The notes: generated from the sequence alone by a model not told the origin. Counted from the stretch's first letter, positions 8,801 to 17,934 are shown. The stretch: DNA of 64,000 nucleotides from an uncultured Shimia sp. (GCA_937897325.1 CALCOY010000025.1:62001-126000); one strand, 5' to 3'. A program made the numbers and translations.

Positions 8801-10110
8801 GCCACCCCCCGCGCCGCGCGCGCCTTCAGGTTTTTGCAGATCACCTTGCCGGTCACGGTCATTGGCAGCGCATCAACAAATTTAGCGTCTCTTGAATAGG
8901 CGTAGCTTGCAAGCCGCGCCTTCACATGCGCCTGCGGCGCAGCTGCATCAGGCATGGTGCCTGAGGACTGCAAAACGGTAAAAGCCTTCACGATCTCCGT
9001 TCGCAGGGGATCGGGCTTACCCATGACTCCTCCATTGGCGATATCTTTGTAAGTCAGAAGAAAATCCTCGATCTCACTTGATCCAATGCGGCATCCGGTC
9101 GATTTGATAATGTCATCATCTCGCCCGACCAGGCGGATGAAATCGCCTTTCTGCGCGCCACGATCACCCGTCAACATTAAGTCGCCACGAAACTTTTCCG
9201 CATGACTGGGCGGCCAATACTCCAACATCATCGAACTGGCGGCCCGCCGGATCGGGAAATCGCCCCCGCCTGTTTCATCCGCGCCGATCACCTGCACATC
9301 GAACCCGGGCGCAGGTTTTTCGATGCAACAGGGGCGCGGCGCAAAGCCCACGGCGCAAAAAGAAAGGATCATGTTGCATTCGGTCCGGCCATAGAATTCG
9401 TTGATTGTCATAGCAAGTGATGCTTGCCATGAGGCCAGAACCTCGGCCCCCAAAGGCTCTCCACACGATGCCTCACAGCGCAAATCCGCGATCGAAAAGT
9501 CCGATGCCTTCAGAAAATCCAAAGCGGTCGCCAGAAAGAATACATAAAGCACCGATGGTTTGGTGATCATACGCGCGCAAGCGTTGGGATCAGACTTCTG
9601 AGCGCGGGACGAGACAATCAGCACGCCATCACCGTGAAAGGCTCCTATCGGTTTGCAGAAGGTGCTGGAGCTATAGATCAGGACGGTGGGCTTGTCGGCA
9701 GTGACATCGGCAAACGGTACCGAGCCCCCGGCGGTTTGCTCCGCAACATACCTGGCGAGCGCCAGATCCTCAAGAAGGACGGCGCCATCCGCATCCGTCA
9801 GAACACCCGAGACCTTCTCCGCATTTTCAAGACGAGAGACGAGTGCGCCGCTCTGAGATAGCCCGAACAAAGGAGCCGAGATCGCAACGATCTTCCAGAT
9901 TGCGAGATTGGCAGTCGCGCAATACGGCGACTGACCAAGCAAAACGGCCATCCGATCAACCTGCCCCAAGCCACCTGACAGAAGTGACCGCTCCAGCCCT
10001 TCGACACTTTGCGACGGCAAGTCATAGGTTGCGTCTTGCCTTACATCCCCCATATCGGTGCCGGCCATCTGATCATCTGGTTGGTCAAGACAAAGTGCAG
10101 CCAGGTTCAT
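8797..10110 (-). CDS. Degenerate AMP-dependent acyl-CoA synthetase-like protein
   Basis: A 437-codon open frame clearly descended from acetyl/acyl-CoA synthetases. [49 protein letters not shown] and the C-terminal PMTVTGKV segment are all present. The ATP-binding P-loop, normally YTSGTTGxPKG, reads [12 protein letters not shown] here and has lost its conserved glycine, threonine and lysine positions. By recall of homologues, about 45 residues after the P-loop and about 25 at the N-terminus are missing. Family members run to about 540 residues. The ATG at 10110 is in ATGA overlap with the upstream gene, so translation is still coupled. It is probably inactive as a synthetase. Confidence 0.75.
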   Translation of the reverse strand: MNLAALCLDQPDDQMAGTDMGDVRQDATYDLPSQSVEGLERSLLSGGLGQVDRMAVLLGQSPYCATANLAIWKIVAISAPLFGLSQSGALVSRLENAEKVSGVLTDADGAVLLEDLALARYVAEQTAGGSVPFADVTADKPTVLIYSSSTFCKPIGAFHGDGVLIVSSRAQKSDPNACARMITKPSVLYVFFLATALDFLKASDFSIADLRCEASCGEPLGAEVLASWQASLAMTINEFYGRTECNMILSFCAVGFAPRPCCIEKPAPGFDVQVIGADETGGGDFPIRRAASSMMLEYWPPSHAEKFRGDLMLTGDRGAQKGDFIRLVGRDDDIIKSTGCRIGSSEIEDFLLTYKDIANGGVMGKPDPLRTEIVKAFTVLQSSGTMPDAAAPQAHVKARLASYAYSRDAKFVDALPMTVTGKVICKNLKARAARGVA

Positions 10111-10391
10111 GTGCTTGGCCCAGGAGGGCGCATCAATTGCCCACTTCGATCCAGATAGTATTGCGCAACCGAGGACGCACTCCCACAATTCACGATGATC
10201 CAGACAGCTCCTTCGCCTGGAATTGCAACACAATCGGACGGATCTCCTCCAGTGTCGGCAACATATCGGGCTGCGGCGCCATTTATCGCATCGGTTTCGC
10301 TCACGGCGCGCGGCGACTGGCCCAGCCAGAAGCCGACGGCTGCGGCAACCGCGCATAGAACAACGACCGTCAACATGACAGAGCGCGGCAC
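10107..10391 (-). CDS. Hypothetical exported or membrane-anchored protein
   Basis: A 94-residue protein with an N-terminal hydrophobic helix (residues about 5-24, VMLTVVVLCAVAAAVGFWLG) that could be an uncleaved signal anchor or Sec signal peptide. A short periplasmic part follows, with two cysteines (DCVAIP and VNCGSA) that might form a disulfide. It lies 4 bp after the isovaleryl-CoA dehydrogenase gene and is in ATGA overlap with the synthetase-like gene. Function unknown. Confidence 0.7.
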   Translation of the reverse strand: MPRSVMLTVVVLCAVAAAVGFWLGQSPRAVSETDAINGAAARYVADTGGDPSDCVAIPGEGAVWIIVNCGSASSVAQYYLDRSGQLMRPPGPST

Positions 10392-10395
10392 AGCC

Positions 10396-11559
10396 CTAGC
10401 CCATCGCGCTCACGAGTTCACGCCCCACCAACATGCGCCGGATCTCGGACGTCCCCGCACCGATCTCCATCAGCTTGGCATCGCGGAAGATCCTGGCAAC
10501 GGGTGCGTCATTCAGAAAACCTGCTCCGCCCATTGCTTGAACGGCCTGATGAGCCTGTTTCATCGCCTCTTCACTGGCATAAAGACAACAGGCAGCCGCA
10601 TCTTGCCGGGTCACGTCGCCCCGATCACAGGCCTTGGCGACCTCGTAGACGTAGGCCCGTGCCGAATTCATCGCCGTATACATGTCGGCGATCTTACCCT
10701 GCATCAGTTGGAAGGACCCGATCGGTTTACCGAATTGCCTGCGCTCAGCCATGTAAGGCATGATCTCATCCAGACAGGCGGCCATGATCCCCAAGCCAAT
10801 ACCGGCAAGCACGACCCGCTCGTAATCGAGGCCCGACATAAGCACCTGCACCCCGCATCCCTCTTCGCCCAGGACGTTCTCAAAAGGCACTTCGACATCT
10901 TCAAAGACCAGTTCCGCCGTGTTCGATCCCCGCATGCCCAGCTTGTCAAAATGCGGAGATGTGCTGAAACCGGTCATTTTCTTCTCTATCAGAAAGGCCG
11001 TGATACCCTTCGATCCCGCGTCAACATCTGTCTTTGCGTAAACGACAAGCGTATCCGCATCGGGTCCGTTGGTGATCCAGTACTTCGTTCCGTTGAGGCG
11101 GTAGTGATCGTTGCGTTTCTCGGCGACCAGCTTCATCGAGACCACGTCCGACCCCGCCCCCGCCTCGCTCATGGCAAGCGCACCGACATGCTGGCCACTG
11201 ACGAGACCCGGCAGATAGGTGCACTTCTGTTCTTCGTTGCCATTGAGACGGATTTGGTTGACGCAAAGATTGGAATGCGCGCCATATGACAGTGAAACCG
11301 AGGCTGAGGCGCGCGCGATCTCTTCAACAGCGACCGTGTGGGCGAGATAGGACATACCAGCCCCGCCGTATTCTTCCTCGACCGTTATGCCCAACAGTCC
11401 AAGCTCACCCATCTCGGGCCAAAGTGCAGGTGGAAAGGCATTGGTGGTGTCGATCTCGGCGGCAATGGGCTTGATCCGATCCTGTGACCAGCGATGCACC
11501 ATGTCGCGCAGCGCGCCGACATCTTCGCCCAGATCGAATGTCATCACGTGATCGAACAT
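10396..11559 (-). CDS. ivd: Isovaleryl-CoA dehydrogenase
   Basis: A 387-residue acyl-CoA dehydrogenase, the first enzyme of the cluster, oxidising isovaleryl-CoA to 3-methylcrotonyl-CoA with FAD. It shows [17 protein letters not shown] (residues about 127-143), [17 protein letters not shown], and the isovaleryl-CoA-type catalytic glutamate in [11 protein letters not shown] (about residue 247), followed by [15 protein letters not shown] and the C-terminal [16 protein letters not shown]. It is the promoter-proximal gene. A GGAGG site lies 10-11 nt upstream, and a promoter and inverted repeat lie within 65 bp. It is also called liuA. Confidence 0.95.
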   Translation of the reverse strand: MFDHVMTFDLGEDVGALRDMVHRWSQDRIKPIAAEIDTTNAFPPALWPEMGELGLLGITVEEEYGGAGMSYLAHTVAVEEIARASASVSLSYGAHSNLCVNQIRLNGNEEQKCTYLPGLVSGQHVGALAMSEAGAGSDVVSMKLVAEKRNDHYRLNGTKYWITNGPDADTLVVYAKTDVDAGSKGITAFLIEKKMTGFSTSPHFDKLGMRGSNTAELVFEDVEVPFENVLGEEGCGVQVLMSGLDYERVVLAGIGLGIMAACLDEIMPYMAERRQFGKPIGSFQLMQGKIADMYTAMNSARAYVYEVAKACDRGDVTRQDAAACCLYASEEAMKQAHQAVQAMGGAGFLNDAPVARIFRDAKLMEIGAGTSEIRRMLVGRELVSAMG

Positions 11560-11579
11560 GCGCCCTCGCCTCCCATTAT

Positions 11580-11593
11580 TGAACGCTTGTTCA
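11580..11593. promoter_or_regulatory. Candidate repressor operator of the leucine operon
   Basis: An inverted repeat with perfect 5-bp arms, TGAAC-GCTT-GTTCA, begins 21 bp upstream of the isovaleryl-CoA dehydrogenase start and just downstream of a -10-like hexamer. Position and architecture suit a repressor that blocks transcription. TetR-family regulators of acyl-CoA catabolism bind dyads of this general kind, but no regulator gene is in the cluster. Confidence 0.5.
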
Positions 11594-11594
11594 T

Positions 11595-11623
11595 TAGTTA
11601 TCGTGCAGGTGGGTTTGGGTCAA
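11595..11623 (-). promoter_or_regulatory. Candidate sigma-70-type promoter of the leucine operon
   Basis: On the minus strand, TTGACC (11623-11618) is followed after exactly 17 bp by TAACTA (11600-11595). The -35 is a good match and the -10 moderate. It lies directly before the operator candidate and points at the isovaleryl-CoA dehydrogenase gene. Confidence 0.5.
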
Positions 11624-12523
11624 GGTCGTCCGTCAATCTCAAATGTCGCGCCACCGTAACGCGACACGGTCTTTTTCAGCAAAACTATTTTGGAGTGTTC
11701 GAAGGCCATTTAGCAGCCTTTGATGACGCTCGTTTTGAACACCCTTTGAAGGGTCATTGATAATGCTGCACAGGGATGCTGAAGCCTTCCTGATGGTGTT
11801 GTCGTCGGAAAAACCAACTCTGGCTGGCGGATCACTGCGGCCTTAATAGACCCAAGCGCGGCGTAATCCGAGGTCTCATAGCCGCTGGCTCAAGGTTTGT
11901 ATTGTGAAGCGACCACATAAAGATCCCATCCCCGTTGCGGAAACATCGCCAGCACATCGTCGAAGTCGTCCTCCGCCTCGATCGAGGATCCACGTGGCTC
12001 AAAACAGCCGTTAAGCGGGCGGCCGACACCGATATCACATGTTCCAGCATGCTGCTCGCTCATTATCCGTGGGGTCTTTGCCCCATTCGAATTCTTTCCA
12101 TTCTCGCAGGTTTGAAGTGCGCGGCATGGACAACGGAGAAGCCTGTTTCGCGGGATTCTCGATGCCCGGTTTGGTTGGGCTCGTAGTTGCGGCGCTTTTG
12201 GGATAACCCACTGTTTAATTGAAAAAAATTCCGCTCCCTAATGAGGCCGGGGAACGGGATTTTGCCGTTTCTGGTACCAAGATGCTTGCAATGCACCCTT
12301 CAAAATGATGTTCAGAGGCCGTTTGGACCGGTCTTTGAACGCACCCTGCGATCGACCAGTCTTGTCTGCTTAGTTTGCTGACCGACCTCTTTGACGAGGC
12401 TTTCATCCGCCTTCGACCGAGTTCCTAGGACTGCTATAATATGCTGTGTCGAATAATGCACGACGGCATCACCCCACCTTGCACGATGTTCCCAGTGCCC
12501 GGGACATGTCACCGGCTCACACC
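11624..12523. other. Long intergenic gap without a recognised gene
   Basis: About 900 bp without a coding frame that resembles any family I know. Only short open frames exist, none with a convincing ribosome-binding site. Local structure includes a hairpin-like ACCCTT-TG-AAGGGT repeat at 11741-11754 and an isolated promoter-like pair at 12412-12440. The base composition is more AT-rich in patches than the flanking genes, so it may be eroded former coding or mobile DNA, but I could not identify its source. Confidence 0.4.
12412..12440 (+). promoter_or_regulatory. Orphan promoter-like sequence
   Basis: TTCGAC and a perfect TATAAT are separated by 17 bp on the plus strand. No plus-strand gene follows. 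Transcription from here would run antisense into the 3' part of the PIN-domain gene. This is a sequence match only. Confidence 0.25.
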
Positions 12524-13063
12524 CTAGCCAAGCGCCCGGCCAAGCCTTGGCAGCTTGGCCTTCTTCAAAAGCGGGCGCATCTGCCAATCCTCGCCCGAGA
12601 GGCGGCGTGCCGTTTCAAGCACATTCCGTGCGACACCTCCAACAGTCTCGGGATGTCCCTGCCAGCACTGAAACAGATATCCATCCGGATCGATGCGTGA
12701 CAGACCTTCTTCAGCCAGAATATTGCGCGGAAAGTCCTTTGCGTTTGCCGTCATGATCGCATCGGCGGAGCCCGCAATTGCTGCGGCCAGCACGTGCCGG
12801 TCGTTGGTATCCGGCAGCCAGAGCCGCGCTTCGATCCCAAATGCAGGCGGAGCAATCGCATCCGGCCAGGCGACCTGCAGCAAAGCAATCTCAGATCTGG
12901 CCTGCGCCGCTCCCTCCGGTCCAAGCTTTTCCGCAGCCAGCGCCCACTCATTTAGAATTCTGTCAGACCATAGCGGTTGGAACAGCCCTTCTTTCGCAAC
13001 GCCCAGGACGACCTCACGCATGACGGTTGGATAAAGAACATTTGTGTCGATTAGTATCTTCAT
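12524..13063 (-). CDS. PIN-domain protein
   Basis: A 179-residue protein with the PIN-like start MKILIDTNVLYPTVMREVVLGVA and later acidic residues LPDTNDRHVLAAAIAGSADAIMTANAKDFP, which supply the conserved acidic metal-binding set of PIN nucleases. Its C-terminal third lies outside the core domain. No antitoxin-sized gene adjoins it; instead it overlaps the rRNA methyltransferase-like gene upstream by 4 bp. That argues against a classic VapBC pair and for a chromosomal PIN family known across Rhodobacteraceae. RNA targets are unknown. Confidence 0.8.
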   Translation of the reverse strand: MKILIDTNVLYPTVMREVVLGVAKEGLFQPLWSDRILNEWALAAEKLGPEGAAQARSEIALLQVAWPDAIAPPAFGIEARLWLPDTNDRHVLAAAIAGSADAIMTANAKDFPRNILAEEGLSRIDPDGYLFQCWQGHPETVGGVARNVLETARRLSGEDWQMRPLLKKAKLPRLGRALG

Positions 13064-14250
13064 AGGGCGAAGAAGAGCGCCTTAAGATAACCGCTCTCTG
13101 CCAGATGCGAATGCATCGGATGGTCTGGCCCCGCAAAGCCCGTGTGGATAAGGCGGCCCGTCCGACCGGCCTTCCCAATACCCCGGATAGAGGCTCCTCG
13201 AAAGGCCGCCAGATCCGCCGCATGGGAACAGGAACAAAGTGCAAGAATCCCGCCTTGTGCAACCAACGGAGCGGCAAGCCTTGCCACTCTTTCATAGGCA
13301 CGCAGCCCCGCCTCAAGCGCAGGCTTTGCTGGCGCAAAGGCGGGTGGGTCACAGATCACCAGATCAAAGAGAGCGCCTTCGCGACCAAGCTGGGCCAGAA
13401 CATCAAAGGCGTCTCCCTGACGCCTATCAAACCGCGCCTCCGCCCCCATCTGTGTCGCCCCCTGACGGGCCAGATCAAGAGCTGGCCCAGAGCTATCGAC
13501 AGCAAGTGCTGACCCTGCCCCAGCAGCAAGGCTTGCCAGCGCAAAGCCACCCACATGAGAGAAAACGTCCAGCACACGGGCATTCCGGGCAAGACCTGCG
13601 GCAAAAGCATGATTGAGCCGCTGGTCGTAGAAAAGCCCGGTCTTCTGTCCGCCGGTCAGGTCGGCCATGTAGGTCGCACCATTCATTGAGACGGCCTTGG
13701 GCTCTTCCGGCGCGTCCCCGTACAAAACTTTCGAGATATCGTCTAAACCTTCAAGCGCGCGTGTCCGCCCGCCGGCGTTTTTCAGTACGTTGACAATATC
13801 TGTCTGCGTGATCAAAGCCGCCGTTAGATCCTCAAGGCTCCGCTCGGCCCAGGCCGCATTCGGTTGCAGGACACATGTGTCTCCGAACCGGTCGATGATC
13901 ACGCCCGGCAAACCGTCCGCCTCGGCATGCACAAGGCGGTAGTCTGGCGCATCAAAGAGACGGTTTCGCAGGGCAAGTGCGCGCGAGATACGGTCCGCAA
14001 ACCAGCTTTCGCCAACCCGCGCGTTAGGATCCCGATCAAGCATACGTGCGACAATTTTGGAACTCGGGTTGATCGTGCATAGCCCTATCGGCTTGCGCTC
14101 TGAATCTTCGAGAATGGCCAAGGTGCCCGGCGCATGGGCTTTCGTGCGGCGGTCCATCACAAGCTGATCAAAGTAGACCCAGGGAAAACCGTGCCGCAGC
14201 CTTTGCGGCTTGATCTTTGACCTTAACCGAATGCTGGGACGGTCACTCAT
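13060..14250 (-). CDS. RlmI-like class I rRNA (cytosine-C5) methyltransferase
   Basis: A 396-residue protein with an N-terminal PUA-like domain (SIRLRSKIKPQRLRHGFPWVYFD), a linker with RLVHAEADGLPGVIIDRFGD, and a Rossmann methyltransferase domain: VLDVFSHVGGFALASLAAGAGSALAVDSS, then the catalytic ICDPPAFAP motif. This layout is that of the RlmI/RlmL group that methylates 23S rRNA cytosine. I chose the ATG at 14250 over a GTG two codons upstream. It forms a 4-bp overlap with the PIN gene. Confidence 0.85.
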   Translation of the reverse strand: MSDRPSIRLRSKIKPQRLRHGFPWVYFDQLVMDRRTKAHAPGTLAILEDSERKPIGLCTINPSSKIVARMLDRDPNARVGESWFADRISRALALRNRLFDAPDYRLVHAEADGLPGVIIDRFGDTCVLQPNAAWAERSLEDLTAALITQTDIVNVLKNAGGRTRALEGLDDISKVLYGDAPEEPKAVSMNGATYMADLTGGQKTGLFYDQRLNHAFAAGLARNARVLDVFSHVGGFALASLAAGAGSALAVDSSGPALDLARQGATQMGAEARFDRRQGDAFDVLAQLGREGALFDLVICDPPAFAPAKPALEAGLRAYERVARLAAPLVAQGGILALCSCSHAADLAAFRGASIRGIGKAGRTGRLIHTGFAGPDHPMHSHLAESGYLKALFFAL

Positions 14251-14278
14251 GACCACACTTGGCGCGCTAGATCACGCA

Positions 14279-14551
14279 TCAATCTCTGGCCCGCCCGCGC
14301 CAGCCACCGCGCCTGCGCGGGGCCGCCATGCCGGAAAGGCCCTCTTGCATGACCTCGATCATTGGATGGTCGGGCGATGTCTCGCCATACCGTGCCAGAA
14401 GCGCATGCAGGCTCTGACCCGTATCCCGTTCGGTTGGCAAGCTGAGCGCCCAGTCCAGAAAGATGGACCGGCACTCTGGCTTGGTGATCCCGTCAATGCG
14501 GAACGCCTCGAAGATAAGGCCTTTGGGGTCGGTCTCGTCTGCTTTCTTCAA
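14279..14551 (-). CDS. Hypothetical protein downstream of glnE
   Basis: A 90-residue soluble protein (MKKADETDPKGLIFEAFRIDGITKPECRSIFLDWAL) with a mostly helical character and an arginine-rich C-terminus (PRRRGGWRGRARD). It overlaps the stop of glnE by 4 bp, so it is probably translated with it. Small proteins of this type follow GlnE in related genomes as far as I recall, but I know no function for them. Confidence 0.7.
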   Translation of the reverse strand: MKKADETDPKGLIFEAFRIDGITKPECRSIFLDWALSLPTERDTGQSLHALLARYGETSPDHPMIEVMQEGLSGMAAPRRRGGWRGRARD

Positions 14552-17313
14552 GATTTGCGCTCCTTTTCATATGGACGCAGTACCGCATCAATCTTTGCGG
14601 CAGCGGCATCAAACGCCGTCATAAGCCTGTTCTCGGCAATGTCCATATTCTCGGCGTCGACCGCACGCAGCAGAAGTGCATGTCCCCGCCCGCCGAGTGT
14701 ATTGGGGTCAAGGCCATCGGGGTCCAGCAGACGCGCGGTGACCTGAACCCGGCGGCACAAGGCATGGGTTTGGCACAGGATCTCGGCGGCGTCTGCAGTG
14801 ATATGGCCCGCCTGTGCCCCTGTTTTCAGGGCCGTGGTCGTGCTGTGGCTGAATGTGCCTGTCAGACAGGACAGGGCTTGGGCAAAAAGTTCGATGTCCT
14901 GCAAACGACCTGGCCCGATCTTGGCATCCCATGGACCCGCAGGAGACTTGGCCGCCGCGATCCGTTCTCGCATGGCACAGTGATCTGCAAAGACGCTACC
15001 ACTGTCACGCGGAAGCGACATAACCTCAGCCACAAATTCCGTTACCCGCCCCGACAGATCCGGAGGCCCACCGATGACGGCCGCACGGCTGAGCGCCATA
15101 TGTTCCCACAGCCAGGCCTCATTGCGCTGGTAGGTCTGGAAGGCCTGCCAGGACGTTGCAACGGGGCCCTGATTGCCCGACGGGCGTAGGCGCATGTCGA
15201 CCTGGTATAGCCGCCCCTCCGCGGTTTGTGCGGTCATCGCGGTGATCATGGCCTGGGTCAGACGGGCGTAATAGGCGCGCGTCTGTAAAGGCTTCGGACC
15301 GTCTGACTGAGCTTCATCCTGCGGATCATAGATAACAATGATGTCGAGATCGGAAGCCGCTGTCAGCTGCCCCGCCCCAAGAGAACCCATCCCCAGGATG
15401 ATCGCCCCACCTCCGGGCGGAGCGCCATGACGCTTGGCAAATTGGGCCTGCACCAAGGGCCAGAGTGCCGCAATGCTCGCCCGCGCAAGATCGGCATACT
15501 GCCGTCCGGCCTCCCCGGCGGTGATCAAATCGCGCAGCAGATGCACGCCCACGCGGAAATGCCATTCCCGAACCCATCTGCGCGTCGCGTCAAGCTGGCG
15601 TTCATAATCGGTCTCTGCCGTCAGTTGCGCTTCCAGTCCGGCGGTGAGATCTGCCTGCCCGGGCCAGGGCGCAAAGAAGCTGCCGCCGATCACGGCGTCC
15701 AGAACGGCCGCATGGCGCGACAGGTAATGTGCCAGCGCGGGCGATGTGCCAACGATGTCGATCAGCAGGTCGATGATCTGGGGATTGGCTTCAAACAAGG
15801 AAAACAACTGCACGCCTGCGGGCAGACCTGCGAGAAAGCCATCGAGGGCGCGCATGGCCTCGTCCGGACGGGCGGCGGCGTTCAGTTGTTGGGCCAGGCG
15901 CGGCAAGATCCGATTGAAACGTGCGGCTCCACGTTCGGATCGCAGCGCAGGATAAGTGCGCCAACGCGCAATCGTTTCAGGATCGAGCAATTCTGCGTCC
16001 GCGGTCTTGCCGGGTGCAAAAAAACCCTCGGTTTCGGCATGTACCGCCTCCAGCCGCTCCGTCAATTCGGTCATCATGTCGGGCATATCCCGGTCCATCA
16101 TTGCGGCGAGCCGGGCAAAACCGTCCTCGGATTGCGGAAGATCATGGGTCTGGGCGTCGCGCACCATCTGCAGGCGATGCTCGACCGTCCGGTGAAACCG
16201 GTAGTGCTCGATCAACTGCTCGGTCAGCTCAGGATTGACCCAACCCCTCAGGGCAAGCTGATCCAGGCTTTCGACGGTGCCGCGCAGGCGTAAAGACGGG
16301 TCGCGCCCGCCTGCAATGATCTGGCGGGTCTGGGCGAAAAACTCGATCTCGCGAATGCCGCCCCGACCGAGCTTCATGTTATGCCCGGGCAATGTGATCG
16401 GCCCGGGACGGCCTCTGTGTTCGCGGATGGCCAGACGCATGTTGTGCGCATCTTCAATGGCGGCGAAATCCAGGTGGCGCCGCCAGACGAAAGGGCGCAA
16501 AATGTCTAGAAAACGTTGGCCCGCGGCAAGACTTCCCGCACATGGGCGGGCCTTGATGTAGGCCGCGCGTTCCCATGTCCGCCCGACGGATTCGTAATAG
16601 CGCTCGGCCGCTTCTATCGACAGCACAACCGGTGTGACAGATGGGTCAGGCCGCAGGCGCAGATCTGTGCGGAAGACATAACCTTCTGACGTAATGTCGC
16701 TGAGCGTGGCGCACATTTTCCGCACGGCCCGGACGAAGGTGCTGCGCGCCTCGCCATACTCAGCGGGATCAAACCGAGTTTCGTCAAAGAGGCAGATGAG
16801 GTCGATGTCCGAAGAATAATTCAGCTCATGAGCGCCCATCTTTCCCATCGCCAGTACCGTCAGGCCCGCCATATCCTCAATGGCGGTCTCATCATGCCCA
16901 GGAAGCTTTCCCCTGCGCAAAAGCGGCGCCAATGCCATGCGTAAGGCGGCGTCACAGGCGGCATCGGCGAGATCCGTTAGGTGCCTTGTAATCTTCTCGA
17001 GCGGCCAGGCGCCGCCCAGATCGGCGAGGGCTGTTAATATCGCGACCCGCCGTTTGGCCTGATAAAGCAGCGGGGTCTCGGCCCGAAGGCCTCCGATTTC
17101 CTCGGCTGCGGTTGTCTCAGGCGCGGCAAAGGCGCCTGGCAACCACTTCGCCTCTTTCTGGATCAAGCCCGCGAGATAAGGACTGCAACCTGCCGCACCT
17201 TCTACCAACGCGCGCAAGTCGTCAGAAAGCCCAGGCACCAATGCTGCGATCTCTGCCCCGCGTTCGGGTTGGTATCGGCGCGGCATGCGCGTCAGTTGGG
17301 CCTCAAGCGTCAT
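14548..17313 (-). CDS. glnE: Bifunctional glutamine synthetase adenylyltransferase/deadenylase
   Basis: A 921-residue GlnE that adenylylates and deadenylylates glutamine synthetase under PII control. Both nucleotidyltransferase halves are visible: MGAHELNYSSDIDLICLFD near residue 180 for the deadenylylase domain and MGSLGAGQLTAASDLDIIVIYD near 640 for the adenylylase domain, each with the paired aspartates. The GlnD/PII-binding type linker HNMKLGRGGIREIEFFAQ is present. I chose the ATG at 17313 rather than a TTG at 17331. Length is normal for the family. Confidence 0.93.
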   Translation of the reverse strand: MTLEAQLTRMPRRYQPERGAEIAALVPGLSDDLRALVEGAAGCSPYLAGLIQKEAKWLPGAFAAPETTAAEEIGGLRAETPLLYQAKRRVAILTALADLGGAWPLEKITRHLTDLADAACDAALRMALAPLLRRGKLPGHDETAIEDMAGLTVLAMGKMGAHELNYSSDIDLICLFDETRFDPAEYGEARSTFVRAVRKMCATLSDITSEGYVFRTDLRLRPDPSVTPVVLSIEAAERYYESVGRTWERAAYIKARPCAGSLAAGQRFLDILRPFVWRRHLDFAAIEDAHNMRLAIREHRGRPGPITLPGHNMKLGRGGIREIEFFAQTRQIIAGGRDPSLRLRGTVESLDQLALRGWVNPELTEQLIEHYRFHRTVEHRLQMVRDAQTHDLPQSEDGFARLAAMMDRDMPDMMTELTERLEAVHAETEGFFAPGKTADAELLDPETIARWRTYPALRSERGAARFNRILPRLAQQLNAAARPDEAMRALDGFLAGLPAGVQLFSLFEANPQIIDLLIDIVGTSPALAHYLSRHAAVLDAVIGGSFFAPWPGQADLTAGLEAQLTAETDYERQLDATRRWVREWHFRVGVHLLRDLITAGEAGRQYADLARASIAALWPLVQAQFAKRHGAPPGGGAIILGMGSLGAGQLTAASDLDIIVIYDPQDEAQSDGPKPLQTRAYYARLTQAMITAMTAQTAEGRLYQVDMRLRPSGNQGPVATSWQAFQTYQRNEAWLWEHMALSRAAVIGGPPDLSGRVTEFVAEVMSLPRDSGSVFADHCAMRERIAAAKSPAGPWDAKIGPGRLQDIELFAQALSCLTGTFSHSTTTALKTGAQAGHITADAAEILCQTHALCRRVQVTARLLDPDGLDPNTLGGRGHALLLRAVDAENMDIAENRLMTAFDAAAAKIDAVLRPYEKERKS

Positions 17314-17389
17314 GGCCCCACATTGCGGCAAGTCGCGCTGTCGTCAATCGCTGTTGCAAATGCTGGACAGCAAGGTCAGGGTCGCGCAT

Positions 17390-17857
17390 ATGAGCAAAAG
17401 TCTGAAACGCGTGCGCGCGGCACTGGATGCCTCCGGTATTGAAACCGAGATCCGAGAAACCGCTTTGGCACGCACGGCAAAGGACGCTGCCGATGCGATC
17501 GGCTGCGCGGTCGATCAGATCGCGAAATCCATCATCTTTCGCGGTATGCAATCCGAATATGCGATCCTGTTTATCACCGCCGGTGGCAATCAGGTCGATC
17601 CTGAAAAGGCCCGCGCACTGGCCGGAGAGGATCTTGGCAAGGCTGACGCGGACCTGATCAGGAGCCAAACCGGCTTTGCTATCGGGGGCGTGTCACCTGT
17701 TGGACATCTCAACCCGATCAACGCCTTCTGGGATCCGCGCCTATCGGAATTCGACCTGATCTGGGCCGCTGCGGGCACGCCGCACCATGTCTTCAGCGCA
17801 GCACCGGAGGCGCTCATCGGCATCTCTGGTGCGGTTTCCGGTGATTTCACCACCTAA
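17390..17857 (+). CDS. YbaK/EbsC-type aminoacyl-tRNA deacylase
   Basis: A 155-residue protein of the YbaK/ProX superfamily, which hydrolyses mischarged tRNAs in trans. It shows the family lysine and strand in IAKSIIFRGMQSEYAILFITAGGNQVDPEKA and the GFAIGGVSPVGHLNPINAFWD segment that shapes the substrate pocket. I set the start at the ATG at 17390 because family similarity begins at SKSLKRVRAALDA. It is divergent from glnE. The exact tRNA specificity cannot be told from sequence alone. Confidence 0.85.
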   Translation: MSKSLKRVRAALDASGIETEIRETALARTAKDAADAIGCAVDQIAKSIIFRGMQSEYAILFITAGGNQVDPEKARALAGEDLGKADADLIRSQTGFAIGGVSPVGHLNPINAFWDPRLSEFDLIWAAAGTPHHVFSAAPEALIGISGAVSGDFTT

Positions 17858-17876
17858 ATGTGAAAATGTTTTACAT
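17858..17876. promoter_or_regulatory. Upstream copy of a paired inverted repeat
   Basis: ATGTGAA-AATGT-TTTACAT is an inverted repeat with 7-bp arms and one arm mismatch. It begins 1 bp after the stop codon of the deacylase gene. It is the imperfect twin of the perfect repeat at 17916-17934. Confidence 0.5.
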
Positions 17877-17915
17877 CGCCCCTTGCAACCCCCGAAACAC
17901 ATCCCATCTTATGGT

Positions 17916-17934
17916 ATGTGAAAGGCATTCACAT
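17916..17934. promoter_or_regulatory. Perfect inverted repeat, probable operator
   Basis: ATGTGAA-AGGCA-TTCACAT has perfect 7-bp arms. Its centre is 58 bp from that of the twin repeat at 17858-17876. Together they bracket a weak promoter-like TTGCAA...TCTTAT pair, so a dimeric regulator binding both could control the downstream membrane-protein genes. The 5-bp spacer is one longer than expected for a CRP half-site arrangement. Confidence 0.55.

Noticed and set aside
12061-12130. tRNA-like T-loop motif ATTCGAATT in the long gap
   Set aside because: No acceptor or anticodon stems can be formed around it.
12215-12587. Short minus-strand frames in the long gap as transposase remnants
   Set aside because: Their translations contain no motif that I can match to any transposase family, so I do not assign them.
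12524-13063. VapBC-type toxin-antitoxin module
   Set aside because: No antitoxin-sized gene flanks the PIN gene. It is coupled to the rRNA methyltransferase-like gene instead.
17916-17934. CRP-type site from the TGTGA and TCACA half-sites
   Set aside because: The half-sites are separated by seven bases, not the six of CRP.
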